Shown here: piece after piece, positions 53,866 through 62,289 of the stretch
How positions within the stretch are numbered: the first letter of the stretch is position 1
How the letters are laid out: the number at the start of each line of letters is the position of its first letter
Assembly (NCBI RefSeq): GCF_000426625.1
Contig: NZ_KE384547.1
Location: forward strand, 852,986-916,985
Length of the DNA stretch: 64,000 nt
Reading direction: 5' to 3'
Origin: Psychrilyobacter atlanticus DSM 19335
GTDB lineage: Bacteria; Fusobacteriota; Fusobacteriia; Fusobacteriales; Fusobacteriaceae
The notes under the pieces: model-generated
Database searches by the model: none
The model's input: only the letters and a program-made list of their open reading frames with translations
What the model was told of the DNA's origin: nothing
Made by a program: the position numbers and the translations under genes

Positions 53866-56256
53866 ATGAAATTTGAAAAAGAAGTAATAAAAACAGGTTT
53901 AGAGAAAAAATTATTGGTTAAATACGGGAAAAAAATATCTGAAGGACAGGATTTTGAAATATATGACGCATTGTCTCAAACAATAATGGAAGAGATAGGT
54001 GGATCTTGGAAAGAGACTAAAGACCTATATAATAATGGAAGAGAAGCTTTTTATTTTTCTGCTGAATATCTAATGGGAAGAGCATTTAGTAATAACTTAA
54101 TCAACTTAGGAGTATATGAAGGAGTTAAGGAGTTATTGGAAGAGTTAAATATTGATATCAATAAGATAGAGAGTGCTGAATCAGATGCAGGGTTAGGTAA
54201 TGGTGGACTAGGAAGACTAGCAGCTTGTTTTATCGAGTCTATGGCAACATTAAACCTGCCTGGAACAGGATACGGTATCAGATATAAATTTGGGATGTTC
54301 AGACAGCAATTTGAAGATGGATTTCAAGTGGAATATCCAGATAACTGGTTAAAATATGGAGATCCTTGGAGCTTAAGAAAGGACAGGGATAAGGTAGAAG
54401 TAAGATTTAATAAAGATGAGAGTGTAATGGCAGTACCTTATGATACACCTATCATTGGATATGGAACTAATAATATAAATACCTTGAGATTATGGCAGGC
54501 AGAACCAGTGGAGGAACTAAATTTAGGTGAATTTAATGAACAGCATTATGTAGAAGCTATGAAGGAAAAAAATGAGGCGGAAAATATATCTAGAGTTCTG
54601 TATCCTAACGATGACACGAATGAGGGGAAAAAATTAAGATTAAAACAACAATATTTCTTTACCTCAGCATCATTACAGGATATTATTAAAAAATTCAAGT
54701 TGAAACATGGAACTGATTTTAGTATGTTACCGGATTTTACGAGTATTCAATTAAATGATACTCATCCAGTGGTAGCGATACCTGAATTAATGAGAATCCT
54801 AATAGATGTAGAAGGGTTATTATGGAGTGATGCATGGGAAATAGTTAGTAAAACATTTGCATATACCAATCATACAATCTTATCGGAAGCTTTAGAAAAA
54901 TGGTATACAGAATTATTCAAAGAGGTATTACCTAGAATATACAATATAATTGTAAGAATTCATGTACAATTTCAAGAATTGTTGGAGGAAAAATATCCAG
55001 CAGACCTAGGAAGAAGAATGAGTATGGCAATAGTTGATGAGGATACAAACTTAATCCATATGGCTTGGCTTGCAATTTATGGTTCTTATGCTGTAAACGG
55101 TGTAGCGGCACTCCATACAGAGATATTAAAGAATGCAGAATTGAAAGACTGGTATGAACTGTATCCTGAAAGATTCCAAAATAAAACTAATGGAGTTACT
55201 CAGAGAAGATGGTTGTTAAAATCTAACCCTGAATTATCTGCATTGATTACAGAATTAATTGGTGACAATTGGGCTATTGATCTGAGTGAATTAAAGAAGC
55301 TGGAAACTTATGTGACAGATGAAAAGATATTAAACAGATTTTTAGATATAAAAAATACTAAAAAAGAGCAGTTAGCTAAATTCATAAAGGGAAATACAGG
55401 AGTAGATGTAGATACTGATTCTATATTTGATATACAGGTAAAAAGGCTGCATGAATATAAGAGACAAATATTGAATATATTCCACATAATGGATCTGTAT
55501 AATAGAATAAAAGAAAATCCTGGGATGAAAATTACTCCTAAAACTTATATCTTTGGAGCTAAGGCAGCATCTGGATATTTCAGAGCTAAGGGAATTATAA
55601 AATTAATCAATGAAGTGGCAAAAACTGTAAACAATGATACAGATGTAGCTGGAAGAATAAAGGTTGTATTTGTAGAAAACTATAATATTTCACCAGCTGA
55701 ACTTATATTCCCGGCAGCAGATGTATCGGAACAAATTTCTACTGCAGGAAAGGAAGCTAGTGGAACAGGGAATATGAAGTTTATGATGAATGGAGCTCCT
55801 ACATTGGGAACTCTAGATGGAGCCAATGTAGAGATAGTTGAGGAAGCAGGAATCGAAAACAACTTCATATTTGGAATGAAGGTAGAAGATATAATAGAGT
55901 TAAAAAAATCCGGGTACAATCCAACTAAAGTTATGAATGAAACTAAGGGACTTAAAAAAGTAATGGATCAACTAATAGATGGAACTTATAGTGACGGTGA
56001 CACGGGAATGTTTAAAGAATTATATGATGCACTATTAGTGGGAGCTTCTTGGCATGCACCGGATCACTACTTCGTATTACAAGACTTTGAAGACTATAGA
56101 ACGGTTAGAGAGAGTATCGATGGTGCTTTTGAAGATAGATTAGGATGGGCTAAGAAAGCATGGATGAATATATCTAATGCAGGTAAATTTACAAGTGACA
56201 GAACAATAGCTCAATATGCAAAAGAGATATGGAAGATAGAGGGGAAAAGAATATAA
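53866..56256 (+). CDS. glgP: Glycogen/maltodextrin phosphorylase
   Basis: A 796-residue GT35 enzyme that releases glucose 1-phosphate from alpha-glucans. The pyridoxal-phosphate lysine lies in GTGNMKFMMNGAPTLGTLDG, and ESDAGLGNGGLGRLAACF and EYKRQILNIF are typical. Bacterial GlgP and MalP cannot be separated from sequence alone; the locus favours maltodextrin. It follows malQ by 88 bases, and its leader shares TAGGCGA plus GGGGGAATA with the malQ leader. No terminator is between them, so they are probably one transcript. Confidence 0.95.
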   Translation: MKFEKEVIKTGLEKKLLVKYGKKISEGQDFEIYDALSQTIMEEIGGSWKETKDLYNNGREAFYFSAEYLMGRAFSNNLINLGVYEGVKELLEELNIDINKIESAESDAGLGNGGLGRLAACFIESMATLNLPGTGYGIRYKFGMFRQQFEDGFQVEYPDNWLKYGDPWSLRKDRDKVEVRFNKDESVMAVPYDTPIIGYGTNNINTLRLWQAEPVEELNLGEFNEQHYVEAMKEKNEAENISRVLYPNDDTNEGKKLRLKQQYFFTSASLQDIIKKFKLKHGTDFSMLPDFTSIQLNDTHPVVAIPELMRILIDVEGLLWSDAWEIVSKTFAYTNHTILSEALEKWYTELFKEVLPRIYNIIVRIHVQFQELLEEKYPADLGRRMSMAIVDEDTNLIHMAWLAIYGSYAVNGVAALHTEILKNAELKDWYELYPERFQNKTNGVTQRRWLLKSNPELSALITELIGDNWAIDLSELKKLETYVTDEKILNRFLDIKNTKKEQLAKFIKGNTGVDVDTDSIFDIQVKRLHEYKRQILNIFHIMDLYNRIKENPGMKITPKTYIFGAKAASGYFRAKGIIKLINEVAKTVNNDTDVAGRIKVVFVENYNISPAELIFPAADVSEQISTAGKEASGTGNMKFMMNGAPTLGTLDGANVEIVEEAGIENNFIFGMKVEDIIELKKSGYNPTKVMNETKGLKKVMDQLIDGTYSDGDTGMFKELYDALLVGASWHAPDHYFVLQDFEDYRTVRESIDGAFEDRLGWAKKAWMNISNAGKFTSDRTIAQYAKEIWKIEGKRI

Positions 56257-56311
56257 TTATACCTCTTGTATTTGACATGATTTTAAAAGTCTATGAATAT
56301 TAAGATATTAG

Positions 56312-56354
56312 GGAGAGGAAAAGGTTATTAATTTAATCTTTTTCTCTTTTTTTA
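56312..56354 (+). terminator. Intrinsic terminator after the phosphorylase gene
   Basis: GGAGAGGAAAAGGTTAT and ATCTTTTTCTCT arms with a T-run. Confidence 0.78.
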
Positions 56355-56439
56355 AAGGTGAAAAATAAATAAAATAGTAAAAGTAAGAAAGAAACTATCT
56401 AAAAAATGAAAAGTATTATATGAAAAATCTAGATGATGC

Positions 56440-56468
56440 CTATCTGTATGCAACGTCACGTTGCTTTT
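56440..56468 (+). repeat. Dispersed palindromic element, copy D
   Basis: TATCTGTATGCAACGTCACG followed by TTGCTTTT; the GCAACG/CGTTGC arms are perfect around TCA. It ends about 14 bases before the ribosome site of the aquaporin gene. Confidence 0.82.
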
Positions 56469-56492
56469 ATTAAATTTTTTTGGAGGGATGTT

Positions 56493-57188
56493 ATGAAGAA
56501 AAAACTGATAGCAGAATTTATTGGGACTTTTTGGTTGGTGTTAGGTGGATGTGGGAGTGCAGTACTTGCAGCAGGAATTCCTAATTTAGGAATAGGTTTT
56601 GTTGGGGTTTCCATGGCATTTGGTTTGACAGTTTTAACTATGGCATTTGCAATTGGGCACATATCAGGCTGCCATTTAAACCCAGCGGTTTCTATCGGAC
56701 TCTGTATAGGTGGGAGATTTGAGAAAAAAGAGTTGCTGCCTTATATAGTTTCCCAAGTGTTAGGGGGGATACTTGGTGCAGGTGTTCTATACATTATAGC
56801 TTCAGGTTTAACGGGATTTGATCCGGCAGCCAGTGGATTTGCTTCAAATGGGTACGGAATCCATTCTCCTATGGGATTTAGTTTGTTAGCGGGATTAGTT
56901 ACAGAAATTGTTCTTACAGCAGTATTTTTGATTATTATAATGGGAGCAACAGATGAAAGAGCTCCACAAGGATTTGCACCAATAGCTATAGGTTTGGGCT
57001 TGACTCTGATTCATTTGATAAGTATCCCGGTGACAAATACATCTGTAAATCCTGCTAGAAGTACAGCAGTTGCTATTTTTCAAGGGGGATGGGCTATAGA
57101 TCAATTATGGTTATTTTGGGTAGCACCGATTATAGGGGCTATATTAGGAGCTCTGATATATAAAACTATGGAAGAAAAACAAAAATAA
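56493..57188 (+). CDS. aqpZ: Aquaporin (AqpZ-like)
   Basis: A 231-residue water channel of the major intrinsic protein family. Two NPA boxes are present, [10 protein letters not shown] and [12 protein letters not shown], with the selectivity-filter Arg after the second; the GCHLNPAV and TNTSVNPAR context is that of AqpZ rather than glycerol channels. The ATG at 56493 with TGGAGGG upstream is chosen; the frame extends further up but only through repeat copy D. Six hydrophobic segments are seen. Confidence 0.94.
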   Translation: MKKKLIAEFIGTFWLVLGGCGSAVLAAGIPNLGIGFVGVSMAFGLTVLTMAFAIGHISGCHLNPAVSIGLCIGGRFEKKELLPYIVSQVLGGILGAGVLYIIASGLTGFDPAASGFASNGYGIHSPMGFSLLAGLVTEIVLTAVFLIIIMGATDERAPQGFAPIAIGLGLTLIHLISIPVTNTSVNPARSTAVAIFQGGWAIDQLWLFWVAPIIGAILGALIYKTMEEKQK

Positions 57189-57228
57189 GATAGTCATGAA
57201 TGCAAGGACACTAGTTGGTGGAAAAACA

Positions 57229-57257
57229 GTTGATAATTCTTGACTAAAATGCTACAA
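57229..57257 (+). promoter_or_regulatory. Promoter of the TSCPD gene
   Basis: TTGATA, 17 bases, TACAAT, about 38 bases before the ATG. Confidence 0.6.
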
Positions 57258-57294
57258 TAATTGGTGAAAATATACATAAAATTAGGAGGGAAAT

Positions 57295-57537
57295 ATGCAA
57301 ACATTTACAACTAGTGGAGTATGTGCTAAAACGATAGATTTTAAAATAGAGGAAGGTATTGTTAAGAGTGTAAAGTTTAATGGTGGGTGTGCAGGGAATG
57401 CTATCGGGCTATCAGCTTTAGTAGAGGGAATGAAAGTAGAAGATGTGGTTACTAGACTACAAGGAACTGAGTGTGGAAAGAGACCTACATCATGTCCTGA
57501 TCAGTTATCTAAAGCATTAAAAGAATTTATTAAATAA
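57295..57537 (+). CDS. TSCPD-domain protein (TIGR03905-type)
   Basis: An 80-residue protein made of a single TSCPD domain, the domain otherwise found at the C-terminus of adenosylcobalamin-dependent ribonucleotide reductases and other proteins. The motif PTSCPDQLSKAL is near residue 64, and other cysteines are at VCAKT, GGCAGN and ECGKR, so a metal or redox role is plausible. Function of the free-standing form is not known. It has its own promoter and a hairpin after it. Confidence 0.87.
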   Translation: MQTFTTSGVCAKTIDFKIEEGIVKSVKFNGGCAGNAIGLSALVEGMKVEDVVTRLQGTECGKRPTSCPDQLSKALKEFIK

Positions 57538-57543
57538 AATTAG

Positions 57544-57584
57544 AAGGAGGTTTTTAGTTTATAAATACTAGAAACCTCCTTTAA
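57544..57584 (+). terminator. Likely intrinsic terminator after the TSCPD gene
   Basis: AAGGAGGTTT and AAACCTCCTT arms extended by TAGT/ACTA; the T-run after it is short. Confidence 0.7.
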
Positions 57585-57727
57585 ATTTGTTATATTTTAC
57601 AGAAAATATGGTAAAATTAAAAGAGTAAAAAAATATAATCATAAATTTCATAATATATTCTTTAGAGAAATCGTAATTTAAACTAATGTAGTTTTTAATC
57701 TTACATAAAAGAAATAGGAGGGATTAG

Positions 57728-58003
57728 ATGAAATACATATATATTTATATGGGAATAATAAATTTTTTAACTTTTTTAATCTTTGGAATAGATAAATATA
57801 AGGCTAAAAAAGACTATTCAAGGGTATCGGAAAAAACGTTATTTCTCCTCTGTTTTATAGGGGGCGGAATAGGTGGATTTGTAGGGATGTATACCTTTAG
57901 ACATAAAATTAGAAAATGGTATTTTAATCTGCTGGTACCCATATCCATAGTAGTAGGAGTTTATGGAGGATATTCTATTTATAAAGTTTTAATGAGTAAC
58001 TAA
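57728..58003 (+). CDS. DUF1294 small membrane protein
   Basis: A 91-residue protein of the DUF1294 family, unknown in function. Three hydrophobic segments are visible (about 5-20, 37-52 and 68-87), and the conserved segment FGIDKYKAKK, SEKTLFLLCFIGGGIGGFVGM and FRHKIRKWYF match the family. ATAGGAGGG precedes the ATG. The neighbours give no functional hint. Confidence 0.85.
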   Translation: MKYIYIYMGIINFLTFLIFGIDKYKAKKDYSRVSEKTLFLLCFIGGGIGGFVGMYTFRHKIRKWYFNLLVPISIVVGVYGGYSIYKVLMSN

Positions 58004-58079
58004 TGACTCAGCTGCCAATGGACACCAATTGGGATTTAAGATGTATAATGTACAATAAAGAAGAAAAATTAAAAGAATC

Positions 58080-58230
58080 AGTCACAGATTACACAGCTTA
58101 AAATCTTGGACAGGAAGTTCACAAAGAACAAAAAAAGAGTCTAGAAAGAGACGCTAAGACTTAGTGACCTTATTTCAAAAAACTTCGTGAGCTAAGTGCA
58201 GGGGTTTTATTCGTGAAATTCGTGACAAAA
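58080..58230. repeat. Noncoding word-repeat region before the FKBP gene
   Basis: Contains TCACAGATTACACAG, AGTTCACAAAGAACA, GAGACGCTAAGAC and TTCGTGAAATTCGTGAC in succession, each a short tandem or near-tandem word. The style matches 38764-38826. No gene was found in it. The element's nature is unknown to me. Confidence 0.55.
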
Positions 58231-58261
58231 ATAAAATTATAATTAGAAGGAGAGTATTAAA

Positions 58262-58687
58262 ATGAAAATAGAGAATGGAAAAAAAGTAACTTTAGAATTT
58301 GTGTTGAGAGATGATAAGGGGAACTTATTGGATAAAACTACTAAGGGGGACGAATTAATTTTTACCTATGGTGATGAAGCTGTGGTTATAGGGTTAGAAG
58401 AAGCTCTTTTAGGGAAAAAAACAGGAGATAAATTTAATGTTAAAATAACTCCTAATAAAGGATATGGTGAGTACGATGAAAACCTTACGATCGAGATGCC
58501 TATAGAAGACTTTGACGGAATGGGCCTTTATGAAGGGTTAGAGTTTGAAGCTGACACAGATGAAGGAGTAGGAGTTTTCACTATAAAGGAAGTCATTTCA
58601 GAGGAAGATAAAGTAATAGTAGACGGAAATCATCCCTATGCAGGAATGACCCTTAATTTTGAGATAAAAGTAGTAAAAGTTAAGTAA
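58262..58687 (+). CDS. FKBP-type peptidyl-prolyl isomerase, SlyD-like
   Basis: A 141-residue prolyl isomerase with an inserted chaperone flap. It begins KIENGKKVTLEFVLRDDKGN, has IGLEEALLGKKTGDKF as the FKBP core, a flap with PNKGYGEYDENL, and VDGNHPYAGMTLNFEIKVV at the end. It lacks the His-rich tail of Escherichia coli SlyD. No signal peptide is seen, so it is cytoplasmic. AGAAGGAG precedes the ATG. The stop is next to a reverse copy of the dispersed palindromic element. Confidence 0.92.
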   Translation: MKIENGKKVTLEFVLRDDKGNLLDKTTKGDELIFTYGDEAVVIGLEEALLGKKTGDKFNVKITPNKGYGEYDENLTIEMPIEDFDGMGLYEGLEFEADTDEGVGVFTIKEVISEEDKVIVDGNHPYAGMTLNFEIKVVKVK

Positions 58688-58716
58688 AATAGTAACGTGA
58701 CGTTGCATCCAGTTAT
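58687..58716 (-). repeat. Dispersed palindromic element, copy E (reverse)
   Basis: On the minus strand CTGGATGCAACGTCACGTTA then CTATTTTA, almost identical to copy F but with one changed arm base. It lies immediately after the FKBP stop codon. Confidence 0.78.
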
Positions 58717-58877
58717 GCTTAACTTAAGTCTTTAGAAACTTTAAATTTTTAAAAGATTATAAAATTTCTGGATAAGAAAATATAAAATTAATAATTGGTA
58801 GTTCTTGACTATTAATTATTAATTTTATTTAGATTTATGGTATAATATTTAGCAAATAAATTAAAAGAGGTGTTAGT

Positions 58878-60194
58878 TTGAGTTTAAAAATGGATATAAT
58901 AGGATTGTTATCACAGTATGAGCATGGAAAATTTTCAAATATATTATTGAATGATTATTTTAAAGAACAAGAAACAGAGATTCCTGGGTTGACTCGTGGA
59001 GAAAAAGGATTTATCACTGAAGTATTTTATGGAACGATTAGAAATGTAATGTTTTTAGATTATTCAATAGATAAAAGAGTAAAAAGTATAGATAAATTAT
59101 GGGTAAGAAACTTACTTAGATTATCTATGTATCAAATACACTTTATGGACTCAGATGATGCAGGAGTAGTATATGAAGGTGTAGAAGTAGCTAAGTTAAG
59201 AGGTGGAACATTCATCGGAAGTTTTGTAAATGGTGTACTTAGATCATTTATTAGAGAAAAAGATGAAGATATAGAAAAATTATTAGAAGAGGGAAGAGAA
59301 GACATAGTTTTATCGTATCCAAAATGGTTCTTTGATGAGATCAAGTGGGAACATAAGGAAAATTATTTAGAGATATTGAAGTCTTATAAAAAAATTCCTA
59401 ATATCAGTGTGAAAATAAATAAATTAAACTATAATGAGGAAGATTTCTTAGGATTATTAGAGATAAAAGGTATAAAGATCTTAAAAAAAGTAGAGGATGT
59501 TTATTATATAGATTCAGGAATGATATTAGAAACTAGTGAATTTAAAAGAGGTCAAATTACAGTACAGGATGGATCTTCATTCTTAGCAGCTAAATATTTA
59601 GATCCTCAACCAGGTGAAAGAATATTAGATACTTGTAGTGCTCCTGGTGGAAAAGCCATGGCTATGGCAGAGATGATGGATAATGAAGGTGAGATCGTAG
59701 CTTTAGATATCCATGAACATAAGTTGAAATTAATAGAAAGCAGAACAAAACAAATGGGGATAGATATAGTTCATGCTGAGCTTATGGATGCTAGATTAGT
59801 AGAAAAAGAGTTTGGAACTGAGTCCTTTGATAGAGTATTAGTAGATGCTCCATGCAGTGGTTTTGGAGTAATCAGAAAAAAACCTGAAGTACTTTATACT
59901 AAGAAGATGAAAAATGTACAGGAATTAGCTAAATTACAGCTGGATATATTAAATGCTGCTGCTAAAGTAGTAAAAGTAGGCGGAACTCTAGTATATAGTA
60001 CTTGTACTATCCTTAATAAGGAAAACCTTGAAAATGTAACTAGATTTTTAAAGACTAACCCTAACTTCGAGGTAGAAAAAGTAGAAATATCTCCTAATGT
60101 AAATGGAAGTTTTGATAAATTAGGTGGATTAAATATATTTGATGAATTCTTAGATGGATTCTATATGGTTAAATTAAAGAAAATAGAAAAATAG
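58878..60194 (+). CDS. rsmB: 16S rRNA (cytosine-C5) methyltransferase RsmB
   Basis: A 438-residue NOL1/NOP2/Sun-family enzyme that methylates C967 of 16S rRNA. It has an N-terminal NusB-like RNA-binding domain (to about residue 150), then the SAM site LDTCSAPGGKAMAMAE, the first catalytic segment DAPCSGFGVIRKKPE and YSTCTI, carrying the two conserved cysteines. The start is TTG with AGAGGTG upstream. An extended -10 (TATGGTATAAT) about 25 bases before it could be the promoter. Confidence 0.93.
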   Translation: MSLKMDIIGLLSQYEHGKFSNILLNDYFKEQETEIPGLTRGEKGFITEVFYGTIRNVMFLDYSIDKRVKSIDKLWVRNLLRLSMYQIHFMDSDDAGVVYEGVEVAKLRGGTFIGSFVNGVLRSFIREKDEDIEKLLEEGREDIVLSYPKWFFDEIKWEHKENYLEILKSYKKIPNISVKINKLNYNEEDFLGLLEIKGIKILKKVEDVYYIDSGMILETSEFKRGQITVQDGSSFLAAKYLDPQPGERILDTCSAPGGKAMAMAEMMDNEGEIVALDIHEHKLKLIESRTKQMGIDIVHAELMDARLVEKEFGTESFDRVLVDAPCSGFGVIRKKPEVLYTKKMKNVQELAKLQLDILNAAAKVVKVGGTLVYSTCTILNKENLENVTRFLKTNPNFEVEKVEISPNVNGSFDKLGGLNIFDEFLDGFYMVKLKKIEK

Positions 60195-60251
60195 AATAAT
60201 ATGTAAGGGTGGATGTTATGTCTGCCTTTTCTTTATAAAAAGGAGATATTT

Positions 60252-60878
60252 ATGATAGATGATTTAATAAAAGCAAACGAGTATGTGATATCTAAAATTA
60301 AAGAAAATGATGAAGTTATCCTTGAGATGGAAGAGTATGCAAAAGAACACAATGTACCTATTGTTACAAAGGAAGTGGCAGAATATCTTAAATTTATGAT
60401 TAAATCTAATAAGAGTACAAATATATTAGAAGTTGGGACTGCTATTGGGTATTCAGGAAGTGTTATGCTGCAGGGGAATGAAGGTGTTACTATTACAACT
60501 CTAGAGATAGATGAGGATAGATATAATGAAGCCCGTATAAATTTTGAAAAGATGGGATATAGTTCTAGAGTAACTCAAATTTTAGGAGATGCTTTAGTAG
60601 AGATCCCGAAATTAAATGATACTTTTGATTTTATCTTTATCGATGCAGCCAAGGGAAAATATATGGATTTTTATAAAGATTCTTATAAGTTATTAAAAAA
60701 AGATGGGGTAATATTCATAGATAATATTATGTTTAGAGGATACCTATATAATGAATATCCTAAAAGATTTAGGACTATTGTTAGAAAGTTGAATGAATTT
60801 ATTGAATATCTCCATGAAAATGAAAATTTTGTATTACTGCCTTTTGGAGATGGAATAGGATTAGTATATAAAGGGTAA
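60252..60878 (+). CDS. trmR: SAM-dependent O-methyltransferase, TrmR-like
   Basis: A 208-residue COG4122-type methyltransferase. LEVGTAIGYSGSVML is the SAM-binding loop, EIDEDRYNEAR the acidic partner, FDFIFIDAAKGKY the catalytic segment and VIFIDNIMFRG the metal-binding part. Similar proteins modify 5-hydroxyuridine at tRNA position 34 (TrmR), which fits the company of rsmB; other small-molecule O-methyltransferases are related. The ATG at 60252 has AAAGGAGAT upstream. It follows rsmB by 57 bases without a terminator. Confidence 0.83.
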   Translation: MIDDLIKANEYVISKIKENDEVILEMEEYAKEHNVPIVTKEVAEYLKFMIKSNKSTNILEVGTAIGYSGSVMLQGNEGVTITTLEIDEDRYNEARINFEKMGYSSRVTQILGDALVEIPKLNDTFDFIFIDAAKGKYMDFYKDSYKLLKKDGVIFIDNIMFRGYLYNEYPKRFRTIVRKLNEFIEYLHENENFVLLPFGDGIGLVYKG

Positions 60879-61035
60879 TAGGAAACTTTATATTTTCTAT
60901 CCTTTAGTGTGATTTTTCTATTTAGATAAGAATGAACAGAGGAAAAATATTGTAATAGTAGTTGATAATAATTATTTAAATTATATATATTAATTTATAA
61001 TAATTTGGAGGTATAATATATTATTACAATTAAAT

Positions 61036-61205
61036 GTTGATAGAGGTTGCACTTGATATTAGTAGTTTAGTGGAGATGGTTGGTCTGTGAAACTAGATGA
61101 AAGGATTTTTTGCCGAAGGGTATTTTTTTAACAGGAAAATACTACTGGGGATATAATGAATAATTATATCACTGTCATTGAAGTTTTCAATGGAGCGCTA
61201 TCTGA
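61036..61205 (+). promoter_or_regulatory. Lysine riboswitch (L-box) in the dapF leader
   Basis: The L-box blocks occur in order: GATAGAGGTTGCA, GATGAAAGG, TTTGCCGAAGGG, CTACTGGGGATATAATG, ATCACTGTCATTG and TGGAGCGCTATC, with P1 formed by GATAG and CTATC. It is followed by a strong terminator at 61250 and then dapF. P1's 3' strand (CTATCTG) could alternatively pair with CAGATA in the terminator's left arm, giving an antiterminator. Lysine should thus reduce dapF expression, as in known biosynthetic L-boxes. Several AT-rich -10-like words lie before it, but I could not choose a promoter. Confidence 0.95.
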
Positions 61206-61249
61206 AGGTATTTTATTCAGATGAGCTTCCAACAGCTTAAAAAATAGAA

Positions 61250-61279
61250 GCCGACAGATAAAAATCTGTCGGTTTTTTT
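61250..61279 (+). terminator. Riboswitch terminator before dapF
   Basis: CCGACAGAT and ATCTGTCGG around AAAA, followed by seven Ts. Confidence 0.93.
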
Positions 61280-61342
61280 GTTATCTGAGAAATTATAGTT
61301 GGGGCATAATACCAGTAATTTATTTGGTAAATCTAAATTATG

Positions 61343-61372
61343 TCTATCTGGATGCAACGTCACGTTGCTTTT
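61343..61372 (+). repeat. Dispersed palindromic element, copy F
   Basis: CTATCTGGATGCAACGTCAC then GTTGCTTTTG; the best-conserved copy with perfect GCAACG/CGTTGC arms. It lies between the riboswitch terminator and the dapF ribosome site, about 20 bases before it. Confidence 0.83.
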
Positions 61373-61407
61373 GTTTTAAAATTTTATTAAATTTGGGAGG
61401 GATAGTT

Positions 61408-62229
61408 ATGAGGTTTGAAAAATATCATGGGTTGGGAAATGATTTTATTATTGTAGGTGAGGAGGAGATAAAGACAACTTTAAAATATTCTGAATTGGCC
61501 AAAAATGTCTGTAACAGGAAGACAGGCTTAGGTGCTGATGGGTTAATAGTCGTTTCTAAAGATGAAGATAATAATAATGAGATGATCTTTTATAATGCTG
61601 ATGGGAGCTTTGATACTATGTGTGGAAATGGATTTAGATGTTTTTGTCTTTATCTAAAAAACCATAATTTAATAAATAAAGGTGAGTTAACTGTTAGAAC
61701 AGGGGCAGGAATGTTAAAGGCAGAAATTATTAACAATAATCCTTATATGGTAAAAGTTAATATGGGAAGGGAAGATTATTACCATGAATCCATTAAATTG
61801 AGTTCTCAAGGGGAGTTGTTTAACAAAAAAATAAAGGTTGAAAATAAAGAATTTAATATAACTTCCTTATTTATGGGAACTACCCACACGGTAGTTTTTG
61901 TAGATGATATATCAAATGAATTTGTAGATGAATACGGTCCTCTTATAAATGATTTGGAATTTTTCCCGTTGGATACCAGTGTTAATTTTTGTAAGATCGA
62001 GGAGGGTAAACTGAGGATAAAAACATGGGAGAGGGGAGTGGGACGGACATTGGCATGTGGGACAGGAAGTTGTGCATCAGCAATTGTAGCTAAAAGGTTA
62101 AATCTTATGGGGAATAATGTAGTAGTTCAGCATTTATTAGGAGAGTTGGAGATTGAATTGGGAGAAGAAATTTATATGATAGGGAGTGGAGTAAAGGTAG
62201 CTTCTGGTTATTTTGAAAACCGAGAATAG
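61408..62229 (+). CDS. dapF: Diaminopimelate epimerase
   Basis: A 273-residue enzyme that converts LL- to meso-diaminopimelate, the precursor of lysine and peptidoglycan. The two catalytic cysteines are visible in FDTMCGNGFRCF and in LACGTGSCASA, and the start FEKYHGLGNDFII is typical. The ATG at 61408 follows GGGAGGG; the open frame upstream crosses repeat copy F and is not coding. It is expressed behind a lysine riboswitch and terminator, so lysine should repress it. Confidence 0.95.
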   Translation: MRFEKYHGLGNDFIIVGEEEIKTTLKYSELAKNVCNRKTGLGADGLIVVSKDEDNNNEMIFYNADGSFDTMCGNGFRCFCLYLKNHNLINKGELTVRTGAGMLKAEIINNNPYMVKVNMGREDYYHESIKLSSQGELFNKKIKVENKEFNITSLFMGTTHTVVFVDDISNEFVDEYGPLINDLEFFPLDTSVNFCKIEEGKLRIKTWERGVGRTLACGTGSCASAIVAKRLNLMGNNVVVQHLLGELEIELGEEIYMIGSGVKVASGYFENRE

Positions 62230-62246
62230 AAAATCAGAATAAAATA

Positions 62247-62289
62247 AAAATAGGAATTTACCCTATCAGAGGCAAATTCCTATTTTTTT
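62247..62289. terminator. Bidirectional terminator after dapF
   Basis: AAAAATAGGAATTT and AAATTCCTATTTTT arms. It serves dapF and the convergent gene at 62288-62689. Confidence 0.82.

Noticed and set aside
56271-56354. TTGACA at 56271 followed by a terminator, read as a small RNA gene
   Set aside because: The -10 would be GAATAT, and the hairpin is explained as the terminator of the phosphorylase gene.
56433-56492. N-terminal extension of aqpZ
   Set aside because: It crosses repeat copy D and lies before the ribosome site.
61324-61407. N-terminal extension of dapF
   Set aside because: It crosses dispersed repeat copy F; the conserved FEKYHGLGND start begins at 61408.
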